Shown here: positions 1 through 7,113 of the stretch, one piece after another
Layout: each line of letters begins with the position of its first letter
Numbering within the stretch: position 1 is the stretch's first letter
Assembly: GCA_025451425.1 (NCBI GenBank)
Contig: JANWKK010000015.1
Coordinates: 1 to 13,610 of the forward strand
DNA from: Gemmatimonadaceae bacterium
Lineage (GTDB): Bacteria; Gemmatimonadota; Gemmatimonadetes; Gemmatimonadales; Gemmatimonadaceae
DNA: 13,610 nucleotides
Direction of reading: 5' to 3'
Notes under the pieces: generated by a model
What the model was told of the DNA's origin: nothing
The model's input: the letters and a program-made list of their open reading frames with translations, nothing else
The model's database searches: none
Made by a program: the position numbers and the translations under genes

Positions 1-2
1 CA

Positions 3-242
3 CTGGCGGATTTGCGTGATCCTGAGCCGCCGACGTTGATGTCGCTGCGTTCAGCAATCTCTCATCTGTCCACAAGGCTTCTCGACGACGGCGAGCTTCG
101 CCGCGTGCAGCATGGAAACGCGGTCGATGCCGAGGGCGATGCCAGCCTCGTCGCGCTCGTCGACGCCGAGGGCGGTTTGGTCGCGCTCGCGCAGCGCGAG
201 GGGGATCTTTTGCGGCCCCGTGTCGTGATGCGGGATGCCTAA
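3..242 (+). CDS. truB: tRNA pseudouridine(55) synthase TruB, C-terminal part (5' end outside window)
   Basis: About 79 C-terminal residues are visible; the reading frame is open from the window edge to TAA at 240-242. The catalytic domain lies outside, so the call rests on the tail and on context. The segment around SLRSAISHLSTRLL is followed by a PUA-like end with QHGNAV, SLVALVDAEGGLVALA and LRPRVV, which resembles the C-terminus of TruB, the enzyme that makes pseudouridine 55 in the tRNA T-loop. The stop overlaps the ribF start by 8 bases, and truB-ribF is a common bacterial gene pair. Seen: tail and overlap. Inferred: identity as TruB. Another PUA-type RNA-modifying enzyme is possible but less likely. 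Confidence 0.8.
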   Translation: MADLRDPEPPTLMSLRSAISHLSTRLLDDGELRRVQHGNAVDAEGDASLVALVDAEGGLVALAQREGDLLRPRVVMRDA

Positions 243-1176
243 CGCGGAAGAGACGGCTCCCGCGCTGCCCCGGCTCTCGCTAGGCGCCGTGATCACTGTT
301 GGCACGTTCGACGGTGTTCACGTCGGCCATCGCGATCTGCTCGCTCGTGTCGCGGCGCGCGCGTCCGCGCGCTCTCTCCCGAGCTTGCTCGTTACCTTCG
401 ATCCGCATCCGCTCGAGGTCGTGAATCCTGCGGCGGCTCCGCCGCTTCTCTCCACCACGCAGGAGAAACTCGAGGCGATCGCCGAGAGCGGAGTGGAGTA
501 TGCCGCCGTCGTGCCGTTCACTCCGGCGCTCGCGGCGCTCGATGCGGCCGAGTTTGTGGAGCGCGTTCTTCTCGAGCGTTTCGGCCTACGCGAGCTCATC
601 ATCGGGTACGATCACGGCTTTGGCCGTCGGCGCGAAGGAGACGTCAAGATGCTTCGAGAGCTCGGCAAACGTCACGACTTCGCCGTCGGTGTTGTCGACG
701 CCGTGTCTGTTGGAGGATTGGCGATCTCGTCGAGTGCGATTCGCCGCGCGGTCTCCTATGGCGATCTCGCGGGTGCCCAACGCATGCTCGGCCGGCGCTA
801 TTCCTTTAGCGGACGTGTCGATCATGGCAGTGAGCGTGGGCGGCTGCTTGGGTTCCCGACGCTGAATGTCAGAATAGAGTCAGCGCGAAAACTTCTTCCG
901 CCAATGGGTGTATACGCCGTCCTGGCTCAGTCCGAGCGTGGATCGTTCGGCGGGATGATGAATCTCGGCCCGCGCCCTACGTTCGACGATTTAGCGCTCT
1001 CCCTCGAGGTGCATCTCTTCGATGCGAGCGGCGATTGGTACGACTCGTGTGTGCGAGTGGAATTCGTCCAACGGCTACGCGATACGAAGCGATTCGATTC
1101 ACCGGATACGCTCGTGGCGCAACTCCGTTCGGATGAGCGCGCGGCGCGTGCCGCGTTGACTCAAGTCGAGGCGTGA
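235..1176 (+). CDS. ribF: Bifunctional riboflavin kinase / FAD synthetase
   Basis: Makes FMN from riboflavin and ATP, then FAD from FMN and ATP, in the cytoplasm. The 313-residue length fits the two-domain bacterial family. The N-terminal nucleotidyltransferase domain has [10 protein letters not shown] (residues 23-32), FDPHP (55-59) and ISSSAIRR (164-171). The C-terminal kinase domain starts near residue 186 and shows [22 protein letters not shown] (201-212), MGVYAV and NLGPRPTF, with the catalytic-type Glu in LEVHLFD near 258. The ATG at 235 lies inside the end of truB, which suggests translational coupling. All hallmark residues are present. Confidence 0.96.
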   Translation: MPNAEETAPALPRLSLGAVITVGTFDGVHVGHRDLLARVAARASARSLPSLLVTFDPHPLEVVNPAAAPPLLSTTQEKLEAIAESGVEYAAVVPFTPALAALDAAEFVERVLLERFGLRELIIGYDHGFGRRREGDVKMLRELGKRHDFAVGVVDAVSVGGLAISSSAIRRAVSYGDLAGAQRMLGRRYSFSGRVDHGSERGRLLGFPTLNVRIESARKLLPPMGVYAVLAQSERGSFGGMMNLGPRPTFDDLALSLEVHLFDASGDWYDSCVRVEFVQRLRDTKRFDSPDTLVAQLRSDERAARAALTQVEA

Positions 1177-1225
1177 GATACCCTTAGAAGCTGCGCGAAA
1201 TCCTTTCCTTCCTACCGGCAGTGCC

Positions 1226-2920
1226 ATGTCCAATCTGAAGTACCGCATCGGGCTCATCGTCGCGCTGTGTGTCGTCGCGATCTGGGCGCTTTTTCCTCGC
1301 GACGTCACCGTCCGCCAATTCGGAGCTGACGGCGTTCCTCACGACGTCGTTCAGCGGCGGGTCCCCCTGCGGAAAGGCTTGGACCTGCAGGGAGGCACCT
1401 ACCTGGCGCTCGAGGTGAATGACTCGCTGCAGGCTATTCCCGCTGACAAGATTCCTGATGCGATCGATCGCGCGCTCAAAACGGTGCGCAACCGAATCGA
1501 GGGCATCGGCGTTTCCGAGGCCGTCGTGCAGAAGCAGGGCAACGATCGGATCGTCGTGCAGATTCCCGGCATTCAGGATCCCGAGCGTGCCCGTGAGATT
1601 GTGAAGAGCCAGGCATTTCTCGAGTTCCGGATTACGGACAAGACTCAAGCTCTCGAGCGTGTTCTTCCGCGCTTGGATCAGATCATCAAGGACAAGGGAC
1701 TCGCGGCGACGTCATCAAGGGGCGCCGCGCCTGCGCCCAGCCAGCAGCCCGCCGCCTCGAAGGGATTGCAAGGCCTTCTCACGTCGACGGACACGACCAA
1801 GACCGCAGCCGGCAAGAAGGACAGCACGAAGAGCGATACGTCCGTCGCCGCGCTGCCAACGGGCGGCCCATTCTCGAGCCTCGTTCAGCAAAGCCCGAGC
1901 GGCATGCCTGGCGAGTATCTCGTCGAATCGAGTAGTGCATCGAAAGTTGAGAGTTATCTCGCAATGCCCGAGATCAAAGCGGCAATGCCGCCAGGCAAAG
2001 AGATGCTCCCGAGCAACGACTCGACTTCGTTGCAGGGCAAGACGTACAAGCTCTTCTACGTCGTCGACGCCAAGCCGATCGTCACCGGCGAATCGCTCAC
2101 TGACGCGCGGCCGAATACCTCGCCGCTCGAAGGAACGATCGTCCAGTTCACGCTCGACAACATCGGCGGCCACCGCTTCAAGCTGGAAACCGGTCGTCAC
2201 GTTCACGACTACATGGCCATCGTCCTCGATCATCGCGTGATGGGCCGCCCACCGGTCATTCAGAGCGCGATCGGGACGAGCGGCCAGATCACGATGGGGC
2301 AGGGCCGTGACATTCGCGACGCGCAGGACCTCGCTCTCGTCCTCCGTGCCGGTGCGCTGCCCGTGCCGCTGCGTGTTGCCGAAACTCGAAACATCGGCCC
2401 CAGCCTCGGCCAGGACTCGATCAACAAGGGCTTCCGCGCCGGAGCGATCGCGATCGCCCTCGTCGTCTTCATCATGTTGTTCTACTATCGCTTCTCTGGC
2501 GCTCTCGCCGTCGCGGCGCTCGCGCTGTACGTGCTCTACACGCTCGCGATTCTCGCCGGCTTCGACGCGGTGCTCACGCTGCCCGGTCTTGCCGGCTTCG
2601 TGCTCTCCATCGGTATCGCCGTCGATGCGAACGTGCTCATTTTTGAGCGCATCCGTGAGGAGCTCGACCGCGGAAAGACCGTACGCACGGCGATCGACGA
2701 AGGCTTCCGTCACGCGCGGCCGGCGATCGTCGACTCGAACGTCTCGACGATTCTTACCGCTGCGGTGCTCTACCAGTACGGCACGGGTCCCGTCAAAGGC
2801 TTCGCCGTCACACTGATCGCCGGCATTGCCGCATCTCTCTTCACGGCGATCTTCGTCGTGCGCACTTTTTACATCATCTGGCTGAACCGCTCGCGCGGCG
2901 CCCAGACGCTCAGCATCTAG
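1226..2920 (+). CDS. secD: Protein translocase subunit SecD
   Basis: Inner-membrane subunit that, with SecF, uses the proton-motive force to help exported proteins leave the SecYEG channel. The protein has 564 residues. One N-terminal membrane segment (about 7-23) is followed by the large periplasmic region opening with [13 protein letters not shown] (48-60). The C-terminal membrane domain holds [29 protein letters not shown] and the signature [19 protein letters not shown] (from about 452), then FERIREEL. Residues about 161-212 form a low-complexity Ala/Ser/Thr/Lys/Pro stretch inside the periplasmic domain, probably a flexible insert. No good ribosome binding site precedes the ATG at 1226, but the N-terminus fits the family. 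secF follows after 9 bases. Confidence 0.97.
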   Translation: MSNLKYRIGLIVALCVVAIWALFPRDVTVRQFGADGVPHDVVQRRVPLRKGLDLQGGTYLALEVNDSLQAIPADKIPDAIDRALKTVRNRIEGIGVSEAVVQKQGNDRIVVQIPGIQDPERAREIVKSQAFLEFRITDKTQALERVLPRLDQIIKDKGLAATSSRGAAPAPSQQPAASKGLQGLLTSTDTTKTAAGKKDSTKSDTSVAALPTGGPFSSLVQQSPSGMPGEYLVESSSASKVESYLAMPEIKAAMPPGKEMLPSNDSTSLQGKTYKLFYVVDAKPIVTGESLTDARPNTSPLEGTIVQFTLDNIGGHRFKLETGRHVHDYMAIVLDHRVMGRPPVIQSAIGTSGQITMGQGRDIRDAQDLALVLRAGALPVPLRVAETRNIGPSLGQDSINKGFRAGAIAIALVVFIMLFYYRFSGALAVAALALYVLYTLAILAGFDAVLTLPGLAGFVLSIGIAVDANVLIFERIREELDRGKTVRTAIDEGFRHARPAIVDSNVSTILTAAVLYQYGTGPVKGFAVTLIAGIAASLFTAIFVVRTFYIIWLNRSRGAQTLSI

Positions 2921-2929
2921 GGGCTGCCC

Positions 2930-3928
2930 ATGCTACGCATTCTTCACGACACGAAGTACGACTTCATCAAGTACTGGAAGCAGGCGGCGATTCTCACGGT
3001 CGCCTGGATTATCGTCGGTCTCGGATTCCTCGCGATTCATGGCCTGAACCGCAGCATCGAGTTCACGGGCGGTACGCTCGTGCAGCTGCAGTTTCATCAG
3101 CCACCGCATGCCGATGAGATCCGCGCGGTCATCGACCAGGCCGGATTCCCGAATTCAGAGATTACGAAATTCGGTTCCGATACCGACTACACTGTTCGCG
3201 CACAGCCGCACGGTGCCGTGAACGTTGCTTCCGGCGCCGCCAGCGACACCACGGCGACCATCATCAAGACAGCGCTCCAGACGCACTACGGCAATGACGT
3301 GCGGTTCGTCCGCAGCGAGTTCGTTGGTCCGCGCGTCGGCGACGAGCTGAGTCGTAACGCCGAGATCGCCGTGTTGCTCTCGTTCCTCGTGACGCTCATC
3401 TACCTCGCGATTCGGTTCGAATGGCGTTTCGGTCTCGCGGCCGTCGTCGCGACGGCCCACGACGTCCTCACGACCTTCGCGTTCATGGCGATGCTGCGGC
3501 TCGAGATATCGCTCACCGTCGTCGCCGGGATTCTCACCGTCATCGGTTATTCGTTGAACGACACGATTATCATCTTCGACCGAGTCCGTGAGAACCTGCG
3601 AAAACAGCGCAAGGAGTCGCTGCGGGATGTGCTCAATCGCTCGATCAATGAAACGCTGCCGCGATCAGTGTTGACGCACGCCACCGCACTCGCGGCGACG
3701 CTCGCGCTGCTCTTCTTCGCTGGTGAAGTGATTCGACCATTCGCTTGGATCATGGCGTTCGGTATCTTCACCGGAACGTTCAGCTCTGTCTACGTCGCTG
3801 GCGCTCTGCTGCTCTGGATCGAGCGCAAGTGGCCTCGTCCGAGTGGCGTCGAAGGAAAGGGCGCCGCGCGCGCCGTCGCCGAGGACCGTCGGCGGTCGCG
3901 AACGGAGAGCGCTGTCGCCGGCCGCTGA
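2930..3928 (+). CDS. secF: Protein translocase subunit SecF
   Basis: Partner of SecD in the SecDF complex of the inner membrane. The 332 residues match the usual SecF length. Visible are an N-terminal membrane segment (about 19-36), EFTGGTLVQLQF (44-55), FVGPRVGDEL before the second membrane block, and the signature VIGYSLNDTIIIFDRVREN, in which the Asp belongs to the conserved core of the membrane domain. After the last membrane helix a hydrophilic, Arg-rich tail of about 35 residues begins at ERKWPRPSG; it looks cytoplasmic and variable. The gene starts 9 bases after secD and is followed by an intrinsic terminator at 3964-3997, so it is probably the end of this transcription unit. Confidence 0.97.
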   Translation: MLRILHDTKYDFIKYWKQAAILTVAWIIVGLGFLAIHGLNRSIEFTGGTLVQLQFHQPPHADEIRAVIDQAGFPNSEITKFGSDTDYTVRAQPHGAVNVASGAASDTTATIIKTALQTHYGNDVRFVRSEFVGPRVGDELSRNAEIAVLLSFLVTLIYLAIRFEWRFGLAAVVATAHDVLTTFAFMAMLRLEISLTVVAGILTVIGYSLNDTIIIFDRVRENLRKQRKESLRDVLNRSINETLPRSVLTHATALAATLALLFFAGEVIRPFAWIMAFGIFTGTFSSVYVAGALLLWIERKWPRPSGVEGKGAARAVAEDRRRSRTESAVAGR

Positions 3929-3963
3929 ACGTGAGTGGTAATCGAACGAGCACGTTGCACGGG

Positions 3964-3997
3964 AGAACCGCCGCCGCGACGGCGGTTCTTTCTTTTT
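3964..3997 (+). terminator. Rho-independent terminator after secF
   Basis: A perfect 10-bp stem, AGAACCGCCG (3964-3973) with CGGCGGTTCT (3980-3989), has a 6-base loop (CCGCGA) and is followed directly by TTCTTTTT (3990-3997). It lies 35 bases past the secF stop. Its U-tract ends one base before the tatD ATG at 3999, leaving no room for a separate ribosome binding site. Confidence 0.9.
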
Positions 3998-3998
3998 G

Positions 3999-4787
3999 AT
4001 GCCTCTGTTCATCGACAGCCATGCTCACCTCGCCGATCCCGCCTTCGACGCGGATCGCGAGGACGTCATCGCGCGTGCGCGCGCCGTCGGCGCTGAGGCG
4101 ATCGTTTGCATTGGTGAATCGCTCGACGCGGCCGCCCGCGCGCAAATGATCGCCAATGTGCATCCTGGCTTTGTCCACTGGACAGCCGGCATTCATCCAC
4201 ACGATGCCGCGTCGTTCGCTCCCGAGCGCGACCTCCAGCCCCTCGAGGCGCTCCTTCGCTCCGGTGCGCGCGCCATCGGTGAGTGCGGACTCGACTACCA
4301 TTACGACAACTCTCCGCGCGAGGCGCAATGCGAGGCGTTCGGCGCGCAACTCGATATGGCGCAGCGTCTTCGCCTTCCAGTTGTCGTACACACGCGCGAT
4401 GCCGAAGATGACACGCGCGCGCTCGTACTCTCTGCCGCACGACGCGGGGCCGTTGGCGTCTTGCATTGCTACACGGGATCTCGCTCCCTCGCGACGGACG
4501 CGGTGGATGCCGGCTGGTACGTCTCGTTCAGCGGCATCGTCACCTTCAAGAACTGGACGGACGACGAGCTCCTCCGAATGATCCCGGATGATCGGCTCCT
4601 CGCCGAATCCGATTCGCCATATCTCGCGCCCGTGCCACACCGCGGCAAGCGGAATGAGCCGGCCTGGGTAGGCCTGACCGTCGCGCGACTCGCCGCCGCC
4701 CGTAGCGTAACGCCTGACGTACTCGGCGCACACGTCGCTGAAAACGCGCGGCGGCTGTTCGCGCTCGACGCCCCGCAGGCCACTTAG
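3999..4787 (+). CDS. tatD: TatD-family metal-dependent DNase / hydrolase
   Basis: TatD-family enzymes are TIM-barrel metal-dependent nucleases of the amidohydrolase superfamily; roles in 3'-5' DNA degradation and in quality control have been proposed. The 262 residues fit the family. All expected metal ligands are visible: His8 and His10 in FIDSHAHL, Glu95 in GECGLDYHY, His131 in VVVHTRDA, His156 in VLHCYTG, and Asp205 in AESDSPYLAPVPHRGKRNEP. The start must be at or next to ATG 3999 (a TTG at 3996 is in frame), because the HxH motif begins at residue 8. There is no Shine-Dalgarno sequence: the bases before the ATG are the terminator hairpin and its U-tract. Substrate in this organism is unknown. 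Confidence 0.94.
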   Translation: MPLFIDSHAHLADPAFDADREDVIARARAVGAEAIVCIGESLDAAARAQMIANVHPGFVHWTAGIHPHDAASFAPERDLQPLEALLRSGARAIGECGLDYHYDNSPREAQCEAFGAQLDMAQRLRLPVVVHTRDAEDDTRALVLSAARRGAVGVLHCYTGSRSLATDAVDAGWYVSFSGIVTFKNWTDDELLRMIPDDRLLAESDSPYLAPVPHRGKRNEPAWVGLTVARLAAARSVTPDVLGAHVAENARRLFALDAPQAT

Positions 4788-4801
4788 GCGTCTCCACGCA
4801 C

Positions 4802-4830
4802 TTCAGGAAGCTTCCGGATCGGACTATCAT
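4802..4830 (+). promoter_or_regulatory. Possible weak promoter for ridA
   Basis: TATCAT at 4825-4830 matches the sigma-70 -10 element at five of six positions. The hexamer 17 bases upstream (TTCAGG, 4802-4807) is a poor -35. Transcription would begin near 4837, about 40 bases before the ridA start. The perfect palindrome GGAAGCTTCC (4806-4815) lies in the spacer and could be an operator or chance. Speculative. Confidence 0.3.
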
Positions 4831-4861
4831 CAGCGCGAAGCCTCCGTGCACCCTTGTTTCC

Positions 4862-4870
4862 GGAAGGAGA
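4862..4870 (+). promoter_or_regulatory. Strong ribosome binding site of ridA
   Basis: GGAAGGAGA lies 7 bases before GTG 4878. It is the clearest Shine-Dalgarno sequence in the window and fixes the ridA start at 4878 rather than at the in-frame TTG 4854, which lies upstream of it. Confidence 0.85.
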
Positions 4871-4877
4871 AATACTC

Positions 4878-5270
4878 GTGAGCCTAACGCCTGTACAGAC
4901 GAACAACGCCCCCGCCGCCATCGGGCCCTATTCGCAGGCAATCGTTGCCAATGGATTTCTGTTCACCGCCGGTCAGATCGCGCTCGATCCATCGTCTGGA
5001 CAGATTGTCGCCGGCGACGTCGTTGCTCAGGCCGAGCGTGTGCTCGCTAATCTGAAGGCCATTCTCGATGCCGCGAGCGCGTCGTGGACCGATGTGGTCA
5101 AGACCACCGTCTATCTTCACGACATGAACGACTTCCCGCGCGTCAACGAGGTCTACGCGCGAGCCCTCGGCACGGCCCGACCGGCACGCTCGACAGTGCA
5201 GGTCTCCGCGCTCCCGCGCGGCGTGCTCGTCGAGATTGACGCCGTCGCCGCGATGCCGCGCCGCTCCTAA
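4878..5270 (+). CDS. ridA: RidA family enamine/imine deaminase (YjgF/YER057c/UK114)
   Basis: RidA proteins hydrolyse reactive enamine/imine intermediates such as 2-aminoacrylate, released by PLP-dependent dehydratases, to ketoacids and ammonia; they are cytoplasmic trimers. The GTG start gives 130 residues, normal for the family. Signature elements are AAIGPYSQA (13-21), FTAGQI (29-34), [12 protein letters not shown] (75-86), [14 protein letters not shown] with the key Arg near 104, and VEIDAVA with Glu near 119. These features fit an active deaminase subgroup. The start is set by a strong ribosome binding site. The gene lies between tatD and selD without obvious functional coupling. Exact substrate is inferred only from the family. 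Confidence 0.95.
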   Translation: MSLTPVQTNNAPAAIGPYSQAIVANGFLFTAGQIALDPSSGQIVAGDVVAQAERVLANLKAILDAASASWTDVVKTTVYLHDMNDFPRVNEVYARALGTARPARSTVQVSALPRGVLVEIDAVAAMPRRS

Positions 5271-5282
5271 CGAGTAGCGCGT

Positions 5283-5307
5283 GTTGGCGGCGATGTGGCC
5301 GCCTAAC
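5283..5307 (+). other. Hairpin in the ridA-selD gap
   Basis: GGCGGC (5286-5291) pairs with GCCGCC (5298-5303) around the loop GATGTG. The stem extends as GTT (5283-5285) with AAC (5305-5307) past one bulged T, giving 9 pairs. No T-run follows, so it is not a standard terminator. It contains one copy of the GCCTAACG octamer and, in its loop, an alternative ATG for selD (5293). Function unknown. Confidence 0.35.
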
Positions 5308-5376
5308 GTCAACCAATCCAGCAACAACCCTAACGTGAGTTCGAATCCGACGCGTGATGAGCTGTTTCGCCTAACG
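5301..5376. repeat. Cluster of the dispersed octamer GCCTAACG
   Basis: GCCTAACG occurs exactly at 5301-5308 and 5369-5376, with a one-mismatch copy (CCCTAACG) at 5328-5335. Other exact copies are at 237-244, 4882-4889 and 12230-12237, and on the opposite strand at 6948-6955, 7259-7266 and 7715-7722. Eight exact copies compare with about 0.5 expected by my rough base-composition estimate for both strands. No longer repeat unit or conserved flank was seen. Meaning unknown. Confidence 0.6.
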
Positions 5377-6378
5377 GCTTTCGCGCGCTGCGCCGGCTGA
5401 GCCGCCAAGTTGGGTCCGGGTGACCTGTCGCGAGCGCTCGCCGCGCTCCCACACCGGCCCGACCCGCGTCTCGTCGTCGGTCGCGAGACCTTCGACGATG
5501 CGGGGGTTTTTGTGTTGTCCGATGATCTCGCGCTTGTTCAGACTGTCGACTTCTTCGCGCCGATCGTGGACGATCCGTACACATTCGGACAAGTCGCCGC
5601 GGCCAACGCGCTCTCCGACGTCTATGCGATGGGTGGGGAGCCGCTCACGGCGCTCAACATCGTCGGCTTTCCCTCGGGTAAGCTGCCGACGACGGTTCTA
5701 ACCGACATCCTGCGCGGCGGGCAAGACAAGGTGCACGAAGCCGGCGCGGTTGTCGTCGGCGGCCACACGATCATCGACGAAGAACTCAAATACGGATTGT
5801 CCGTCACTGGTCGTGCCGACCCGAAGCGACTGCTCACCAATGCCAGCGCGACGATCGGAGACAGGCTCCTTCTCACCAAAGCGATTGGTACCGGTATCCT
5901 CGCGACCGCCGCGAAGAACGGTCGCCTGCCCGCGAAGGAGCACGACCTGCTCATCGCGTCGATGGTCGAGTTGAATCGCGACGCAAGCCGGGCAGCGCTC
6001 GCCGTCGGCGCAATCTGCGCGACCGACGTCACTGGCTTCGGTCTGATCGGCCATGCGAATCACATTGCCAAGGCAAGTAGGAAAACAATTCGACTCGAAG
6101 TCTCCCAAATACCCGCGCTTGCCGGTGCGCGCGAAGCGTGGCTTTCGGGGATTCGCACGGGCGGTGCGGAGCGTAACGAGGAGTACTTGCGCGATCTCGT
6201 CGACTGGGGAAGCACGGCGGACGTTGATCGGGCGCTCCTCATCGATCCTCAGACGTCGGGTGGTCTACTCGTCGCGGTCTCGCCCCAGCGAGTGGCCGAG
6301 TATCTTTCGCGTGTCCCAACAGCGGTCGAGATTGGTGACGTCGTTGCGCCCTCGAAGCTTGGAATCGTTCTCGTCTGA
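5335..6378 (+). CDS. selD: Selenide, water dikinase SelD with catalytic selenocysteine (in-frame TGA 5398-5400)
   Basis: Makes selenophosphate, the selenium donor for selenocysteine and selenouridine, from selenide and ATP. Translated from GTG 5335 through TGA 5398, the protein has 347 residues, the length of E. coli SelD. The N-terminus reads RLTAFARCAG-Sec-AAK: Sec22 sits where E. coli has Cys17 and Lys25 where it has the essential Lys20. Further family motifs are PDPRLVVG (42-49), FDDAG (53-57, metal/ATP-binding Asp), TVDFFAPIVDDP (70-81), ANALSDVYAMGG, VVGGHTI, TDVTGFGLIGHA and DPQTSGGLL. A reading that treats TGA as stop would begin at TTG 5410 and lose the catalytic residues. No clear ribosome binding site precedes GTG 5335; ATG 5293 is an in-frame alternative. 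The tRNA-Sec gene follows after 7 bases. Confidence 0.9.
5398..5427 (+). promoter_or_regulatory. UGA selenocysteine codon with putative bacterial SECIS hairpin
   Basis: Eighteen bases after the TGA, the loop motif GGT (5419-5421) lies in the loop CGGGT (5417-5421) of a hairpin closed by GGTC (5413-5416) and GACC (5422-5425), extended by two G-U wobble pairs (5411-5412 with 5426-5427). Bacterial SECIS elements are short stem-loops just downstream of UGA whose apical loop carries a G and which recruit SelB. Position and loop fit; the stem is short, so this is a plausible but untested call. Confidence 0.6.
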
Positions 6379-6385
6379 ACCATGA

Positions 6386-6482
6386 GGGGGTGGATGAAGT
6401 CTGGTGGCTTCCCTGGTCTTCAAAACCAGTGTGACCTGACTGTGTCGGGTCGGGTGGGTTCGATTCCCATACACTCCCGCCA
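6386..6482 (+). tRNA. selC: tRNA-Sec (anticodon TCA), CCA encoded
   Basis: Carries serine that is converted to selenocysteine and decodes UGA with SelB. Acceptor strands are 6386-6393 and 6471-6478. The D arm has a 6-bp stem GAAGTC/GGCTTC with loop TGGT. The anticodon stem CTGGT/ACCAG encloses CTTCAAA, with TCA at 6420-6422. The long variable arm (6430-6453) folds as a 6-7-bp stem with loop ACTGTGT. The T-stem GTGGG/CCCAT encloses TTCGATT. Discriminator G 6479 and CCA 6480-6482 follow. The 6-bp D-stem, long variable arm and 8+5 acceptor/T layout are diagnostic. The eighth acceptor pair is a G-A mismatch. It is probably cotranscribed with selD. Confidence 0.96.
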
Positions 6483-7113
6483 GTTCCCTGGTCACGCGCG
6501 AGCGGTCGTATTTGGCATTACCAGTTTGTTGGTGCTCGCCAGCGCTGCTGCAGCGCAACGGCCGGATACCACTCGCGCTCGAGCCGACTCGGCTCGTCGC
6601 CGCGCCGACTCGGCACGTGCGCGACCGGACAGCACCCGGCGACGCAGTGCTACTCCGGCGGTTCCGGATTCGCTCAAGCCGCCGCTCAGTCCACGGCGAG
6701 CCTTTCTCTACTCCGCGATCATTCCGGGCTTTGCACAAGCAAGGCTCGGTCGCAACAAGGCCGCCGCGGTGATGCTGACGGTCGAGGCGATGGCCATCGC
6801 GATGATTCGTGAATCGCAGGCGGACGTGCGCGAGGCACGGGCCATGAGCGGCGACAGTGTCGTCGTCAGCTACGTCGACGCTACCGGCGACAGTCTCCCA
6901 CAGCCGGTGCCGGTCATCGGTCGTCGGTTCGACGTCCCGTACGTGCACGTTAGGCAGGCCCACGTGGAGGATTGGGTGGCCTTTCTCATCGCCAACCATC
7001 TTTTTTCCGGAGCCGACGCCTTCGTCGCTGCAAACCTCTGGGACGTTCCCGCGCAGCTGCAGATTCGTGCGATTCCAGGCGGCGCGAGCATCGGCGCGAA
7101 GCTGACGTGGTGA
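6454..7113 (+). CDS. DUF5683-like exported or membrane protein; start lies inside tRNA-Sec
   Basis: Function unknown. The reading frame shows a hydrophobic signal-like stretch (AVVFGITSLLVLASAAAAQ), then an Arg/Asp/Ser-rich linker with a 7-residue repeat (RADSARR type, about 6570-6650), then a domain starting LSPRRAFLYSAIIPGFAQ. That segment and the small hydrophobic helix after it (AAAVMLTVEAMAIAMI) recall the DUF5683 family; the protein ends ASIGAKLTW, typical of a C-terminal membrane or beta segment. The start is uncertain: there is no ATG between the tRNA 3' end and the signal sequence, so candidates are GTG 6454 (T arm), ATG 6394 or ATG 6382, all at or inside the tRNA gene. The stop overlaps the murI start by four bases. 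Confidence 0.7.
   Translation: MGSIPIHSRQFPGHARAVVFGITSLLVLASAAAAQRPDTTRARADSARRRADSARARPDSTRRRSATPAVPDSLKPPLSPRRAFLYSAIIPGFAQARLGRNKAAAVMLTVEAMAIAMIRESQADVREARAMSGDSVVVSYVDATGDSLPQPVPVIGRRFDVPYVHVRQAHVEDWVAFLIANHLFSGADAFVAANLWDVPAQLQIRAIPGGASIGAKLTW
6583..6614 (+). repeat. Short tandem repeat in the linker of the DUF5683-like gene
   Basis: GCCGACTCGGC occurs at 6583-6593 and again at 6604-6614, a 21-base period that encodes RADSARR-type heptads. A diverged third unit follows. It forms a charged, probably disordered linker after the signal sequence. Confidence 0.6.

Noticed and set aside
1715..2713. Long minus-strand open frame (332 codons) opposite secD
   Set aside because: Highly charged, Arg/Glu/Asp-rich translation typical of antisense frames in GC-rich genes, and wholly opposite a clear secD.
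3780..4733. Long minus-strand open frame (317 codons) opposite secF and tatD
   Set aside because: It lies antisense across two recognisable genes and their terminator, and shows no recognisable motif.
4811..4866. Long-range pairing CTTCCGGA (4811-4818) with TCCGGAAG (4859-4866) hiding the ridA ribosome binding site
   Set aside because: The loop is 40 bases, and if transcription starts near 4837 the upstream arm is not in the mRNA.
5301..5376. Integron attC-like sites (TAAC and GTTA cores)
   Set aside because: The octamers do not pair into an attC-type imperfect palindrome, and no integrase or cassette structure is present.
5410..6378. Shorter selD starting at TTG 5410
   Set aside because: It would lack the catalytic Cys/Sec and Lys required in SelD, while the family sequence continues upstream through the TGA.
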